Of a DNA stretch of 17,794 nt, positions 1 through 6,907 are shown piece after piece. This DNA is from Patescibacteria group bacterium (GTDB lineage: Bacteria > Patescibacteriota > Microgenomatia > UBA1406 > GWC2-37-13). The DNA lies in NCBI GenBank assembly GCA_943356515.1, contig CALRFM010000007.1, forward strand, positions 1 to 17,794, written 5' to 3'. The position numbers were made by a program, and so were the translations under genes. The notes under the pieces are model-generated. The model saw only the letters and a list, made by a program, of their open reading frames with translations, was not told the origin of the DNA and ran no database searches. Within the stretch, counting starts at the first letter, position 1. Each line of letters starts with the position of its first letter.

Positions 1-218
1 CGAAGGGTAATATTAAACGGCTGATACGAAGAAAGCCATGCTTCATTATCTTCATTGGTTACAATAAGTGCTTCGTGAATACCATTTGCTTCAAGCATCT
101 CTATGACGTGTTGCAATAAAGGCTTTCCCAAAAAGGGAATAAGTGTTTTATTGGTGACAAGAGGCTTAAAAGCCTTACCTATACCACCAGCAAGAATTAC
201 CGCTGTAGGCCGTTTCAT
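1..218 (-). CDS. Sugar-nucleotidyltransferase, N-terminal part (gene runs off the left edge)
   Basis: The first 72 residues are visible. They form the N-terminal nucleotide-binding segment of the NTP_transferase family (GalU/GlmU/RmlA-like), which joins an NTP to a sugar 1-phosphate in the cytoplasm to make activated sugars. The segment reads VILAGGIGKAFKPL (residues 7-20) followed by NKTLIPFLGKPLL (23-35), matching the family pattern of a glycine-rich loop and a downstream KP motif. The loop normally reads GxGTR or GxGKR; here the arginine position is Ala16, with Lys15 and Lys18 nearby, which is unusual. The start is ATG at 218 with a -10-like TATTCT seven bases upstream. The gene is divergent from yvcK. 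The exact sugar cannot be told from this fragment; UDP-sugar or dTDP-sugar synthesis for the envelope is the likely role. Confidence 0.8.
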   Translation of the reverse strand, partial: MKRPTAVILAGGIGKAFKPLVTNKTLIPFLGKPLLQHVIEMLEANGIHEALIVTNEDNEAWLSSYQPFNITL

Positions 219-225
219 ACACTAT

Positions 226-231
226 AGAATA
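226..231 (-). promoter_or_regulatory. -10 box of the nucleotidyltransferase gene
   Basis: On the minus strand TATTCT lies seven bases before the ATG at 218, so transcription would start at or next to the start codon. It is a weaker match than most -10 boxes in the window. No -35 box is evident. Confidence 0.4.
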
Positions 232-241
232 CTATGTATTG

Positions 242-247
242 TATAAT
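242..247 (+). promoter_or_regulatory. -10 box of the yvcK-dgkA-mraY operon
   Basis: A perfect TATAAT, preceded by G, ends eight bases before the yvcK ATG at 256. With the normal 6-8 base distance from -10 to transcription start, the mRNA begins at the ATG. Ten bases separate this box from the opposing -10 box of the nucleotidyltransferase gene. Confidence 0.65.
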
Positions 248-255
248 TAAGCAAT

Positions 256-1227
256 ATGAAAAAAGTAACTGTAATTGGCGGTGGGACAGGATCTTTTGTC
301 ACTTTATCTGGATTAAAATCCTACGAGCTTGACTTGGCAGCCATAGTAACCATGATGGACTCTGGTGGCTCAACAGGCAGACTCCGTGACCAACTGGGCG
401 TATTGCCTCCGGGCGATTTGCGTCAGTGTTTAGTTGCACTGTCTGAAGCACCTGAATTGTGGCGTAAGCTCTTTTTATACCGTTTTGAAAAGGGCGATCT
501 CAAAGGGCATAACTTTGGCAATATCTTTCTTTCAACATTAGAAAAAATAACGGGAAACTATGATACGGTTATGGAAACAGCCTCATATGTACTGCAAACA
601 AAAGGGCACGTATACCCCATAACTCATCAACCAACAACGTTATGCGTGGAGTATGAAAATGGAACCCTTATAAAGGGTGAAAGTAACATCGACGAAAATA
701 ATCCAGAGCGCACCCATATAAAGCGCGCATATTTAGAACCAGATGCAGCTCCAAACCAAAAAGCTATAACATGCTTGCAAGAGTCAGACTACATCATCAT
801 TGGTCCTGGCGATTTATACACCAGCATAGTGCCGGTACTTATTGTAGGTAACGTAAAAAAAATCATCAAAGAAAGTAAGGCTAAAATCATCTATGTTCTT
901 AACCTTATGACCAAAGCTGGTCAAACATCCGGCTATAAGGCTTCAAACTTTTTAGCTGATTTAGAGATGTACACTGGTAGAGCTCCTGACTATGTGATAG
1001 CTCACAAAGGAAGTATTCCAGCTCCTATCAAAGAGTGGTATCACGACCACGATGAACATGAGGTTGAAAATGATTTACAAAATGCTGGTTTTGCAGGTAC
1101 AATCATAGAAGAGGATGTTATCAATCGTTCACATTTAAGCAAAAGCGCTGGCGATATGCTTACTCGAAGTGTACTCCGTCACGATAGTGAAAAGATAACA
1201 TCATTATTGATGAATATAATATCATGA
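256..1227 (+). CDS. yvcK: YvcK/GlmR family gluconeogenesis factor (CofD-like fold)
   Basis: This 323-aa protein has the normal length and motifs of the YvcK family, a relative of CofD (2-phospho-L-lactate transferase). Visible motifs are the N-terminal Rossmann loop IGGGTGSFVTLSGLK (7-21), then MMDSGGSTGRLRDQ (33-46), PPGDLRQCL (51-59), GHNFGNIF (84-91) and IIGPGDLYTSI (180-190). In Bacillus subtilis the homologue (YvcK, renamed GlmR) binds UDP-GlcNAc and is needed for growth on gluconeogenic carbon sources and for normal cell-wall synthesis; it is a regulator rather than an enzyme of gluconeogenesis. Its stop overlaps the dgkA start by 4 bp (ATGA), so the two are translated as a coupled operon with mraY next. 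No Shine-Dalgarno sequence precedes the ATG; the -10 box is eight bases upstream. Confidence 0.93.
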   Translation: MKKVTVIGGGTGSFVTLSGLKSYELDLAAIVTMMDSGGSTGRLRDQLGVLPPGDLRQCLVALSEAPELWRKLFLYRFEKGDLKGHNFGNIFLSTLEKITGNYDTVMETASYVLQTKGHVYPITHQPTTLCVEYENGTLIKGESNIDENNPERTHIKRAYLEPDAAPNQKAITCLQESDYIIIGPGDLYTSIVPVLIVGNVKKIIKESKAKIIYVLNLMTKAGQTSGYKASNFLADLEMYTGRAPDYVIAHKGSIPAPIKEWYHDHDEHEVENDLQNAGFAGTIIEEDVINRSHLSKSAGDMLTRSVLRHDSEKITSLLMNIIS

Positions 1228-1595
1228 TTAAACGTCACGCAGATTCTATTGAACATGCCACATATGGTCTTTTTTGGGCCCTGCAAACGCAACCTAATTA
1301 TCGCGTACACCTCTTACTCACACTCATTGCAATTCTTGGTGGTGCATTTTTTCACATTTCCTATAACGAATGGCTTACGATTATCGTATTTATTATCACT
1401 GGTTTAATCGTTGAAACACTCAATACGTCAATAGAAAAACTGGGAGACGCAGTAGATAAAAACTTTAATGAAGATATTAAAATATCAAAAGACGTGTCTG
1501 CTGCAGCAATGCTCTTGGTTGCACTTGGAGCAATAGTTGTGTCGAGTATTATTTTTATTCCTAAGATTCTTGAGTTTCTCGGAATGGGTTTCTAA
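1224..1595 (+). CDS. dgkA: Diacylglycerol/undecaprenol kinase, Gram-positive DgkA type
   Basis: This is a 123-aa integral membrane kinase of the prokaryotic DAGK family. The diagnostic stretch VETLNTSIEKLGD (63-75) supplies Glu64, Asn67, Glu71 and Asp75, and SKDVSAAAMLL (88-98) supplies Lys89-Asp90, matching the family patterns ExLNTAIExxVD and KDxAAGAVLL. Three hydrophobic segments (about 29-44, 49-66 and 93-113) agree with the three-helix topology. Gram-positive members of this family phosphorylate undecaprenol rather than diacylglycerol. The immediate neighbour mraY uses undecaprenyl phosphate, so a carrier-lipid role is the better guess. The start overlaps the yvcK stop. No Shine-Dalgarno sequence is visible, so translation probably depends on coupling. 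Confidence 0.92.
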   Translation: MIKRHADSIEHATYGLFWALQTQPNYRVHLLLTLIAILGGAFFHISYNEWLTIIVFIITGLIVETLNTSIEKLGDAVDKNFNEDIKISKDVSAAAMLLVALGAIVVSSIIFIPKILEFLGMGF

Positions 1596-1598
1596 CGT

Positions 1599-2636
1599 AT
1601 GGCGCTTTATATATACATAACAATCATCTCGGTTATCATTCATCTCGTCCTTATTGTGCCGTTTATAAACTTTCTCTACCATATCCAGTTTCAACGAGCT
1701 CATCAAGATACGAGGGACCCCATGAATAAGCCGACTCCTCTATTTGATTCATATCATCAACATAAATCGGGTACACCAGTAGGTGGGGGAGTACTTGTCA
1801 CCATAATATCTACTATTCTTACGTTGTTTTTTCTGGCCAGTTTTAGTGCTTTTGGTATATTCATAAGCTCAAATTATGAATCAATCGTCATGGAGGTAGC
1901 TATTATATTATTTGCCTTTCTGAGTTTTGCCCTTCTTGGTATATATGATGATTTGAATAAAATGCTTCATTGGCGAAAGAAGGAATTTTTTGGACTGAAA
2001 CTGAATGCAAAATTATATTTAGAAATCGCCCTCGCACTGATTATTTCATTAGGTCTCTACTTTGGATTAGGTATTCATTTCATACATGTTCCCTTTTTTG
2101 GCGTGTTTGATTTTGGATGGCTGTACATCATATTTGCAACATTTGTCATTGTGGCATTTGCTAATGCGGTAAATATCACAGATGGACTAGATGGCTTGGC
2201 CAGTGGTGTGCTTATGATCACCCTATTTAGTTTTTGGGCCATAGCACGAACCATCATTGATGTGCCATTGTCTATTTTTATCGCCGTCTGGGTAGGTGGT
2301 CTTATTGCCTTTTTATATTTTAATATATATCCAGCACGTATATTTTTAGGTGACACCGGCGCACTCTCATTTGGTGCAACATTTGCTGTCATTGGACTGC
2401 TCCTTGGTAAGTCATTTGCACTTCCCATCATAGGGGGCATTTTTCTTATTGAAATCATCAGTTCCCTTGCCCAACTAGTGAGTAAAAAGTACCGAGGTAA
2501 ACGTATATTTAAAGCGGCTCCGCTTCACCTCCTTCTTCAAACTATGGGTTGGGAAGAACCAAAAATTGTCATGCGTGCATGGCTTCTTTCCATAGTGTTT
2601 GCCCTGTTTGGACTCATGATAGCGTTTTTGAAATGA
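1599..2636 (+). CDS. mraY: Phospho-N-acetylmuramoyl-pentapeptide transferase, MraY type
   Basis: This is a 345-aa polytopic membrane protein of the GT4/MraY-WecA family. It moves a phospho-sugar from a UDP donor to undecaprenyl phosphate on the cytoplasmic face. Motifs in order are GTPVGGG (58-64), the Mg-binding aspartate pair YDDLNK (116-121), NAVNITDGLDGLAS (189-202), FLGDTGALSFG (249-259) and the C-terminal PLHLLLQTMGWEEPKIV (308-324). The GW-EPK tail and GTP-GGG start favour MraY over WecA/TagO. The family's HHH motif before this tail is reduced to H-L-L (His310 only), a real departure. It starts three bases after the dgkA stop, in the same operon, without a Shine-Dalgarno sequence. The function as lipid I synthase is likely; a related polyprenyl-phosphate sugar transferase is the alternative. 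Confidence 0.85.
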   Translation: MALYIYITIISVIIHLVLIVPFINFLYHIQFQRAHQDTRDPMNKPTPLFDSYHQHKSGTPVGGGVLVTIISTILTLFFLASFSAFGIFISSNYESIVMEVAIILFAFLSFALLGIYDDLNKMLHWRKKEFFGLKLNAKLYLEIALALIISLGLYFGLGIHFIHVPFFGVFDFGWLYIIFATFVIVAFANAVNITDGLDGLASGVLMITLFSFWAIARTIIDVPLSIFIAVWVGGLIAFLYFNIYPARIFLGDTGALSFGATFAVIGLLLGKSFALPIIGGIFLIEIISSLAQLVSKKYRGKRIFKAAPLHLLLQTMGWEEPKIVMRAWLLSIVFALFGLMIAFLK

Positions 2637-2652
2637 CAACAGCGATATATGC

Positions 2653-2663
2653 TACAATAAAAT
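2653..2663 (+). promoter_or_regulatory. -10 region of the LPxTG-like protein gene
   Basis: TACAAT (2653-2658) and TAAAAT (2658-2663) overlap here. The second lies nine bases before the ATG at 2673 and fits the spacing seen at other genes; the first leaves 14 bases. No -35 box is evident. Confidence 0.4.
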
Positions 2664-2672
2664 GTATACGCT

Positions 2673-3080
2673 ATGAAAGATTCTAAATCTATTATTCTCA
2701 TCATCGTCATACTCATTCTTGTTGGAGCTGCAGGCTACTTGGTATTTATTATTCAAGACGGGTCAAGCCCGCTTGTTTTGTTGAATTCACAAGCTTCTGA
2801 AGGTAAAAAAGATCCATTACTGGCTGCAAATCCAACACCAACCATTACGTTTCAAAGCACGAGCCCAACACCTACTACTCCTGTTACCCCATCACCAACT
2901 AGTATAAAAACTACACCAACACCTACTATTAGTAAACTTCCTGAAACAGGCGGGGGAGCTATAATAGTAACTGCCACACCAAGCCCAATTAAACAACTTC
3001 CTGTCGCAGGATTTAGTGATTGGATCGGATATATGACGGTAGGTGGCGGAGCACTTATTCTTCTTGCACTCTTACTCTAA
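2673..3080 (+). CDS. Small Thr/Pro-rich surface protein with LPETG and LPVAG motifs
   Basis: I do not recognise a named family for this 135-aa protein. It has an N-terminal hydrophobic helix (about 7-27) that serves as signal or anchor, a low-complexity stretch rich in Thr, Pro and Ser (about 54-88), the motif KLPETGGG (88-95), a second short linker, the motif QLPVAG (108-113), and a C-terminal hydrophobic helix (117-135) ending directly at the stop. LPxTG followed by a hydrophobic helix is the classic sortase sorting signal, but here the second, degenerate motif (LPVAG) is the one adjacent to the helix, and the usual positively charged tail is missing. It is probably exported, with the Thr/Pro region as a stalk or glycosylation region (inference). 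Its last nine bases overlap the convergent tpiA gene. Confidence 0.75.
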   Translation: MKDSKSIILIIVILILVGAAGYLVFIIQDGSSPLVLLNSQASEGKKDPLLAANPTPTITFQSTSPTPTTPVTPSPTSIKTTPTPTISKLPETGGGAIIVTATPSPIKQLPVAGFSDWIGYMTVGGGALILLALLL

Positions 3081-3752
3081 CATCTTGTAAGCCATAGCGA
3101 AGAATTTTTCTGCAGATAAAGACGCAGTGCCAACTAAGAATCCATCAACTTCACCAGTATCAAGATATTCAGTCATATTTTCAGCATAAACACTGCCACC
3201 GTATAAAAAGGGTATATTGGTAGGTATAGATAATTGTTTTTTCATATCGAGGACATCGACGACGGCAGCGTTGGCACCGGTGCCGATTGCTCCCGTTGGT
3301 TCATATGCTACCATACTCACACCCTCATATAATTTGTCTTGTTGATTTCGTACGCAAAGTATTTGCTTGATACCATTTTCTTGTGCTCGGTCAATCTGGC
3401 CTTTGATTACTTCTTCTGATTCTTTAAAATGTGAGCGTCGTTCGCTATGTCCGATGATCGAATAATCTACAACACCACTTAACGCTTCTGCCGTAACTTC
3501 ACCAGTATATTTACCATTCTCCTTCGGAGAAAGCGATTGAGATCCAATTGCTATACCAGGCGCATCTCCTAAGTGCTTTTTAAGATATAGAGTGAATGGT
3601 GAGGGAGGACAGATAATTATTTTAAATACCTTATCGGCAAGTGCCGACGATACCTGCTCATCCTTTTCAACAAGACTTCTGAATTCGTTTACCCATGTTA
3701 TAACAAGAGGTAATGTCATTTGTGCTTTCCAGTTGGCTATAAGATATTTCAT
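3072..3752 (-). CDS. tpiA: Triosephosphate isomerase (short form)
   Basis: This enzyme interconverts dihydroxyacetone phosphate and glyceraldehyde 3-phosphate in glycolysis and gluconeogenesis. All catalytic elements are visible: Asn7 and Lys9 in IANWK, His102 in IIGHSERR, Glu151 in AYEPTGAIGTG (loop 6), and the phosphate-binding YGGSV (184-188) and VGTASL (207-212). At 226 aa it is shorter than the usual roughly 250 aa of bacteria; the missing residues lie mainly between the catalytic His and Glu, as in archaeal TIMs. Loop 6 has Thr-Gly where bacterial enzymes have Val-Trp. I chose the ATG at 3752 because the protein then begins MKYLIANWK, as the family does, and a perfect TATAAT lies seven bases upstream. 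It is convergent with, and overlaps, the LPxTG-like gene, and is divergent from the helicase. Confidence 0.93.
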   Translation of the reverse strand: MKYLIANWKAQMTLPLVITWVNEFRSLVEKDEQVSSALADKVFKIIICPPSPFTLYLKKHLGDAPGIAIGSQSLSPKENGKYTGEVTAEALSGVVDYSIIGHSERRSHFKESEEVIKGQIDRAQENGIKQILCVRNQQDKLYEGVSMVAYEPTGAIGTGANAAVVDVLDMKKQLSIPTNIPFLYGGSVYAENMTEYLDTGEVDGFLVGTASLSAEKFFAMAYKMLE

Positions 3753-3759
3753 AATTTTT

Positions 3760-3769
3760 ATTATATCAT
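3760..3769. promoter_or_regulatory. Overlapping divergent -10 boxes of tpiA and the helicase gene
   Basis: On the minus strand TATAAT (3765-3760) lies seven bases before the tpiA ATG; it is preceded by TGA, an extended -10. On the plus strand TATCAT (3764-3769) lies eight bases before the helicase ATG at 3778. The two hexamers share two bases, so the two promoters cannot be occupied by polymerase together. Confidence 0.55.
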
Positions 3770-3777
3770 TAGATCTC

Positions 3778-5583
3778 ATGATAGATATTTTTGAAGGATT
3801 AAACTCCAAACAAAAAGAGGCAGTAGAGCTAACTGACGGCCCATGTGTAATACTCGCTGGTGCAGGTTCTGGTAAAACGCGCGTCCTTATTCACAAAGTA
3901 TTAAACCTTATTCAGAATCATAAGGTGTCTCCCTCATCTATAGTTATGATCACGTTTACCAATAAAGCCGCTCGTGAGATGAAAGACCGTATCTTGAAAG
4001 CTTCTGGTGGAAAATTATCTTTGGGATTTATCGGAACATTTCACTCATTTTGTGCCCTGGTGTTGCGGCGTGACGGTGTTCACATAGGTATTCCTCATAG
4101 CTTTACTATTTATGATGCTCAAGATCAGCAACAGCTCATAAAGTCTATACTCAAAAAACAAAGCGAAGCATCCATAAGTAGGCAAGGCAAGTATTCGCCC
4201 CTGTATTTTTTGTCTCATATATCTACTGCTAAAAATCAACTGGTTGGACCAGAGCGATATCTCGATTTGTTCTCACACTACCGATCAGCCATGGTTGCAG
4301 AATTATATGTTCAGTATCAAAAAGAATTGAAAAAGAACGATGCGCTGGACTTTGATGATCTTATTATGAAAGTGGTGGAGCTCTTTAGCAAAAATGACCA
4401 CGTTCTTGAAAAATATCACGAGAGATATCAATATATTCTGGTTGACGAGTTTCAAGATACCAATTACGCGCAGTACGTTCTGACAAAAAAACTCAGTCAA
4501 GGTAGTAATAATATCACTGTGGTGGGGGACTTTTCTCAAAGTATTTATTCATGGCGCGGCGCCGATATACAGAATTTGAATAAATTTTCAGAAGACTTTG
4601 AAGATGCAAAGATTGTGGAGCTCGAACAAAATTACCGCTCAACTCAAAACATTTTAGATATGGCATATTCAGTAATATCTGAAAATGAAACGCATCCCAT
4701 TTTGAAACTTCATACCAAAAATAATCAGGGGGAGGAAGTTGAATATTACGAAGCAGACAATGAAGAAGATGAAGCAATGTATATTGCAAACACCTTGCAG
4801 GAGCTTGCAAATACCGAAGATTTTGCACATATGGCAGTGCTGTATCGAACCAACGCACAGTCACGCATAATCGAAGAAATGTTTCTGCATTACAGCATTC
4901 CGTATGTATTGGTTGGGGGAACCAGATTTTACGAGCGCAAAGAAGTGAAAGATGTGTTGTCTTACCTGCGATTACTCATTCACCCAGAAGATTCAGTATC
5001 GCTTGAACGCATAAAAAAATTAGGGAAACGACGTTTTGATACATTTCGAACTTCTTACGATGAAATCAAAGATTCAATTGAAGATATCCCTTCTGCAGAG
5101 CTTATGGAACGAATATTTGACGCTACGGAATACTTGGGTTTATACGATCCAGATATTCCAGAAGAATATGCCAGGCTTGAAAACATCAAAGAACTTAAAT
5201 CGGTAGCTCTAACATTTCCAGATTTAGTTGAATTTCTCGAGCAAGTTGCACTGGTTGAATCTGAATATTTTGAAAAAGAAAAATTGGGTACGTCTGGACA
5301 AGGCGTGCGACTCATGACGCTTCATCAGGCAAAAGGTTTAGAATTCCCGTTTGTATTTATCACGGGTTTGGAAGAAGGGATATTACCGCACTCAAGGTCT
5401 GTAGACGATCTGCATCAGCTGGAAGAAGAGCGCAGATTATTTTATGTTGGCATTACACGTGCGATGCAAAAGCTATACATCACCTATGCAAAAAGAAGAT
5501 TCATATTTGGTAGGCGTAATATGGCTACCAAATCTCGATTCATAAGTTCTGGAGAAGAAGGGGAGGATAGTGAGTGGTGGTAG
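3778..5583 (+). CDS. UvrD/PcrA/Rep-type superfamily 1 DNA helicase, short form
   Basis: This is a 601-aa 3'-5' DNA helicase of the UvrD/PcrA/Rep group, acting in repair and replication restart. Motifs in order are the Q motif LNSKQKEAV (8-16), Walker A AGAGSGKT (27-34), motif Ia MITFTNKAA (57-65), GTFHS (86-90), LDFDDL (190-195), Walker B LVDEFQDT (221-228), motif III GDFSQSIYSWRGA (250-262), motif IV YRTNAQSR (356-363), motif V LMTLHQAKGLEF (512-523) and motif VI VGITRA (557-562). It is over 100 aa shorter than PcrA (about 720 aa). The 2B region between motifs IV and V is small, and almost nothing follows motif VI except an acidic tail ending EWW. The ATG at 3778 is preferred over the in-frame upstream ATG at 3592, which lies antisense within tpiA; 3778 also has the -10 box at the standard distance. 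Confidence 0.92.
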   Translation: MIDIFEGLNSKQKEAVELTDGPCVILAGAGSGKTRVLIHKVLNLIQNHKVSPSSIVMITFTNKAAREMKDRILKASGGKLSLGFIGTFHSFCALVLRRDGVHIGIPHSFTIYDAQDQQQLIKSILKKQSEASISRQGKYSPLYFLSHISTAKNQLVGPERYLDLFSHYRSAMVAELYVQYQKELKKNDALDFDDLIMKVVELFSKNDHVLEKYHERYQYILVDEFQDTNYAQYVLTKKLSQGSNNITVVGDFSQSIYSWRGADIQNLNKFSEDFEDAKIVELEQNYRSTQNILDMAYSVISENETHPILKLHTKNNQGEEVEYYEADNEEDEAMYIANTLQELANTEDFAHMAVLYRTNAQSRIIEEMFLHYSIPYVLVGGTRFYERKEVKDVLSYLRLLIHPEDSVSLERIKKLGKRRFDTFRTSYDEIKDSIEDIPSAELMERIFDATEYLGLYDPDIPEEYARLENIKELKSVALTFPDLVEFLEQVALVESEYFEKEKLGTSGQGVRLMTLHQAKGLEFPFVFITGLEEGILPHSRSVDDLHQLEEERRLFYVGITRAMQKLYITYAKRRFIFGRRNMATKSRFISSGEEGEDSEWW

Positions 5584-5592
5584 TATGATGTC

Positions 5593-5631
5593 ATCCTCGC
5601 GCATCCTCCAGAGGCGGGCAGGCGCGGGGAT
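5593..5631. repeat. GC-rich imperfect palindromic element (REP-like)
   Basis: Between the helicase stop and the next gene lies a GC-rich patch in an otherwise AT-rich sequence. Bases 5593-5602 (ATCCTCGCGC) pair with 5622-5631 (GCGCGGGGAT) to make a ten-pair stem with one G-T pair; the loop holds a smaller hairpin (CCTC at 5605-5608 with GAGG at 5611-5614). The flanks TGTCATCC at the left and GGGGATCCAG at the right resemble the widespread dispersed palindromes of the form GTCATTCCCGCG...GGGAATCCAG. Only one copy is in the window. It may also help end helicase transcription, but no T-tract follows. Confidence 0.6.
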
Positions 5632-5651
5632 CCAGATGGTTGGATTTATGA

Positions 5652-5657
5652 GATAAT
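5652..5657 (+). promoter_or_regulatory. -10 box of the glycosyltransferase gene
   Basis: GATAAT ends five bases before the ATG at 5663. The overlapping TATGAG (5647-5652) is a weaker alternative with ten bases of spacing. Confidence 0.4.
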
Positions 5658-5662
5658 ATCCC

Positions 5663-6895
5663 ATGGCAAAAAAAATACTCTTTTTTCCCATTGAGGTAGG
5701 AATTGCTCATATTGCCAGATCACTTGCTATTGCAGAAAAACTTTTAAAAGACGGGCATGATATATATTTTGCACTGCCCAAAAGAAAACAGTCTCTCTAT
5801 ACATCCTCTCCAGTAAAGTTCATTGATATTCCAGGACTGATAGAAAAAGATAGTATGCAGATGCTTTCATACTTCAAAGATAAAAATAGAATCAGAAAAT
5901 ATGTCGAAGATGAGCTCAAATTGGTTAAACGTATCAAGCCAGATATTATTTTTATAGATTTTCGTATTTCTGCTCTTGTTACTGTTGCTGTATCAAAAAT
6001 TCCTGCCTATTTTATAACAGGAAGTAGTGGAGTCCCCTTTGGAGGATATATACCCAATGTAAGTCTTCCAGACTGGCTTCATAGGTTGATTATGCCCATG
6101 CTAAATAAATGGATCTGGAAAACAAAAAAAGTATATATAGACACACTAGTTACTGTTGCAAAAGAGTATAACCAACAAATAACTATTTCAGATTTGGTAG
6201 ATAATCCAACATATATCATTCCTGAATCCTCAGAATATCTACCTTACGTGCGACCAAATTTGAAAATTCATTATACAGGACCCCTACACTGGGAAGGATT
6301 TCAAAATAAGCCGCCAGAATGGCTACCTAAGATCCATCCCAATGGAAAAACGATTTATATATCCTTTGGTGGGACGGGATTTGACAAAGAAAAACTGATA
6401 AATCTTGCATCAGAACTTGTCGATAAGGGATATATTGTTGTAGTAAGCGCAAGTAGTATCGCAAAAGTCGATGAATTTCCAAAAAAAAAGAATCTCTACG
6501 TTGCGCAGTATTTGCCTGGACTTGAAATATCGAAACGAGTAGATCTTGTAGTCTGTCATGGTGGAATTGGAACGCTTATGCATGCACTTCTGGCCGAGAA
6601 ACCTACCATTTCAATACCATTTAATCCAGATCAGTTTATTCACGGTTTGAGATTCCAAGAGCTGGGGTTGGGAAGACTTGTAATGAAAGTGTCATTTACA
6701 ACTATACTGAAAATAGTACAAGGGAAATTGACCTCATTTGAGGAACTAGGAAAAAATACAAAAATTGAGAGTATTTTAATGAATGTAGAACAAATGTTAG
6801 AGAATCCGAAGAAATATAAAAAAGCAATAAACCAATGGAAACAAATTTTAACCGATGAAAAGAAATGGAGGATGGAGAGTGGTGGTGAATTATAG
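5663..6895 (+). CDS. Glycosyltransferase, MGT/UGT (GT-B, family 1/28) type
   Basis: This 410-aa cytoplasmic or membrane-associated GT-B enzyme has the usual two Rossmann halves. The N-terminal half starts KKILFFPIEVGIAHIARSLA (3-22), the acceptor-side pattern shared by MurG, macrolide and glucuronosyl transferases. The C-terminal donor-binding half begins ISFGGTGF (233-240) and carries VVCHGGIGTLMHALLAEKP (296-314) and IPFNPDQFIHG (318-328), the UGT/MGT nucleotide-sugar signature. Acceptor and sugar cannot be read from the sequence; a lipid or surface-glycan acceptor is plausible. It follows the palindromic element and is more AT-rich than the helicase and serine genes, as are the two genes after it, which may mean the three arrived together. 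Confidence 0.85.
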   Translation: MAKKILFFPIEVGIAHIARSLAIAEKLLKDGHDIYFALPKRKQSLYTSSPVKFIDIPGLIEKDSMQMLSYFKDKNRIRKYVEDELKLVKRIKPDIIFIDFRISALVTVAVSKIPAYFITGSSGVPFGGYIPNVSLPDWLHRLIMPMLNKWIWKTKKVYIDTLVTVAKEYNQQITISDLVDNPTYIIPESSEYLPYVRPNLKIHYTGPLHWEGFQNKPPEWLPKIHPNGKTIYISFGGTGFDKEKLINLASELVDKGYIVVVSASSIAKVDEFPKKKNLYVAQYLPGLEISKRVDLVVCHGGIGTLMHALLAEKPTISIPFNPDQFIHGLRFQELGLGRLVMKVSFTTILKIVQGKLTSFEELGKNTKIESILMNVEQMLENPKKYKKAINQWKQILTDEKKWRMESGGEL

Positions 6896-6901
6896 TATAA
6901 T
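6896..6901 (+). promoter_or_regulatory. -10 box of the 61-aa/HEPN-like gene pair
   Basis: A perfect TATAAT, preceded by G, begins directly after the glycosyltransferase stop codon (6893-6895) and ends six bases before the ATG at 6908. Confidence 0.6.
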
Positions 6902-6907
6902 CTTAAT

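Noticed and set aside
1215..1220. A perfect TATAAT three bases before the dgkA ATG
   Set aside because: It is too close for a transcript to include the ATG, and it lies in coding sequence of yvcK with a 4-bp gene overlap that already explains dgkA expression.
2820..2940. Repetitive ACC/ACT/CCA codons that look like a microsatellite
   Set aside because: It encodes an irregular Thr/Pro linker with no exact repeat unit, common in surface proteins.
3592..3777. An upstream in-frame extension of the helicase of 62 codons
   Set aside because: The extension is antisense to the start of tpiA, lacks family similarity, and the ATG at 3778 gives the normal N-terminus with a -10 box at the right distance.
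5473..5691. A 72-aa minus-strand reading frame containing IWIPAPARLWRMREDD
   Set aside because: It is a translation across the palindromic element and the antisense of the helicase end; repeats of this type often give such false frames.
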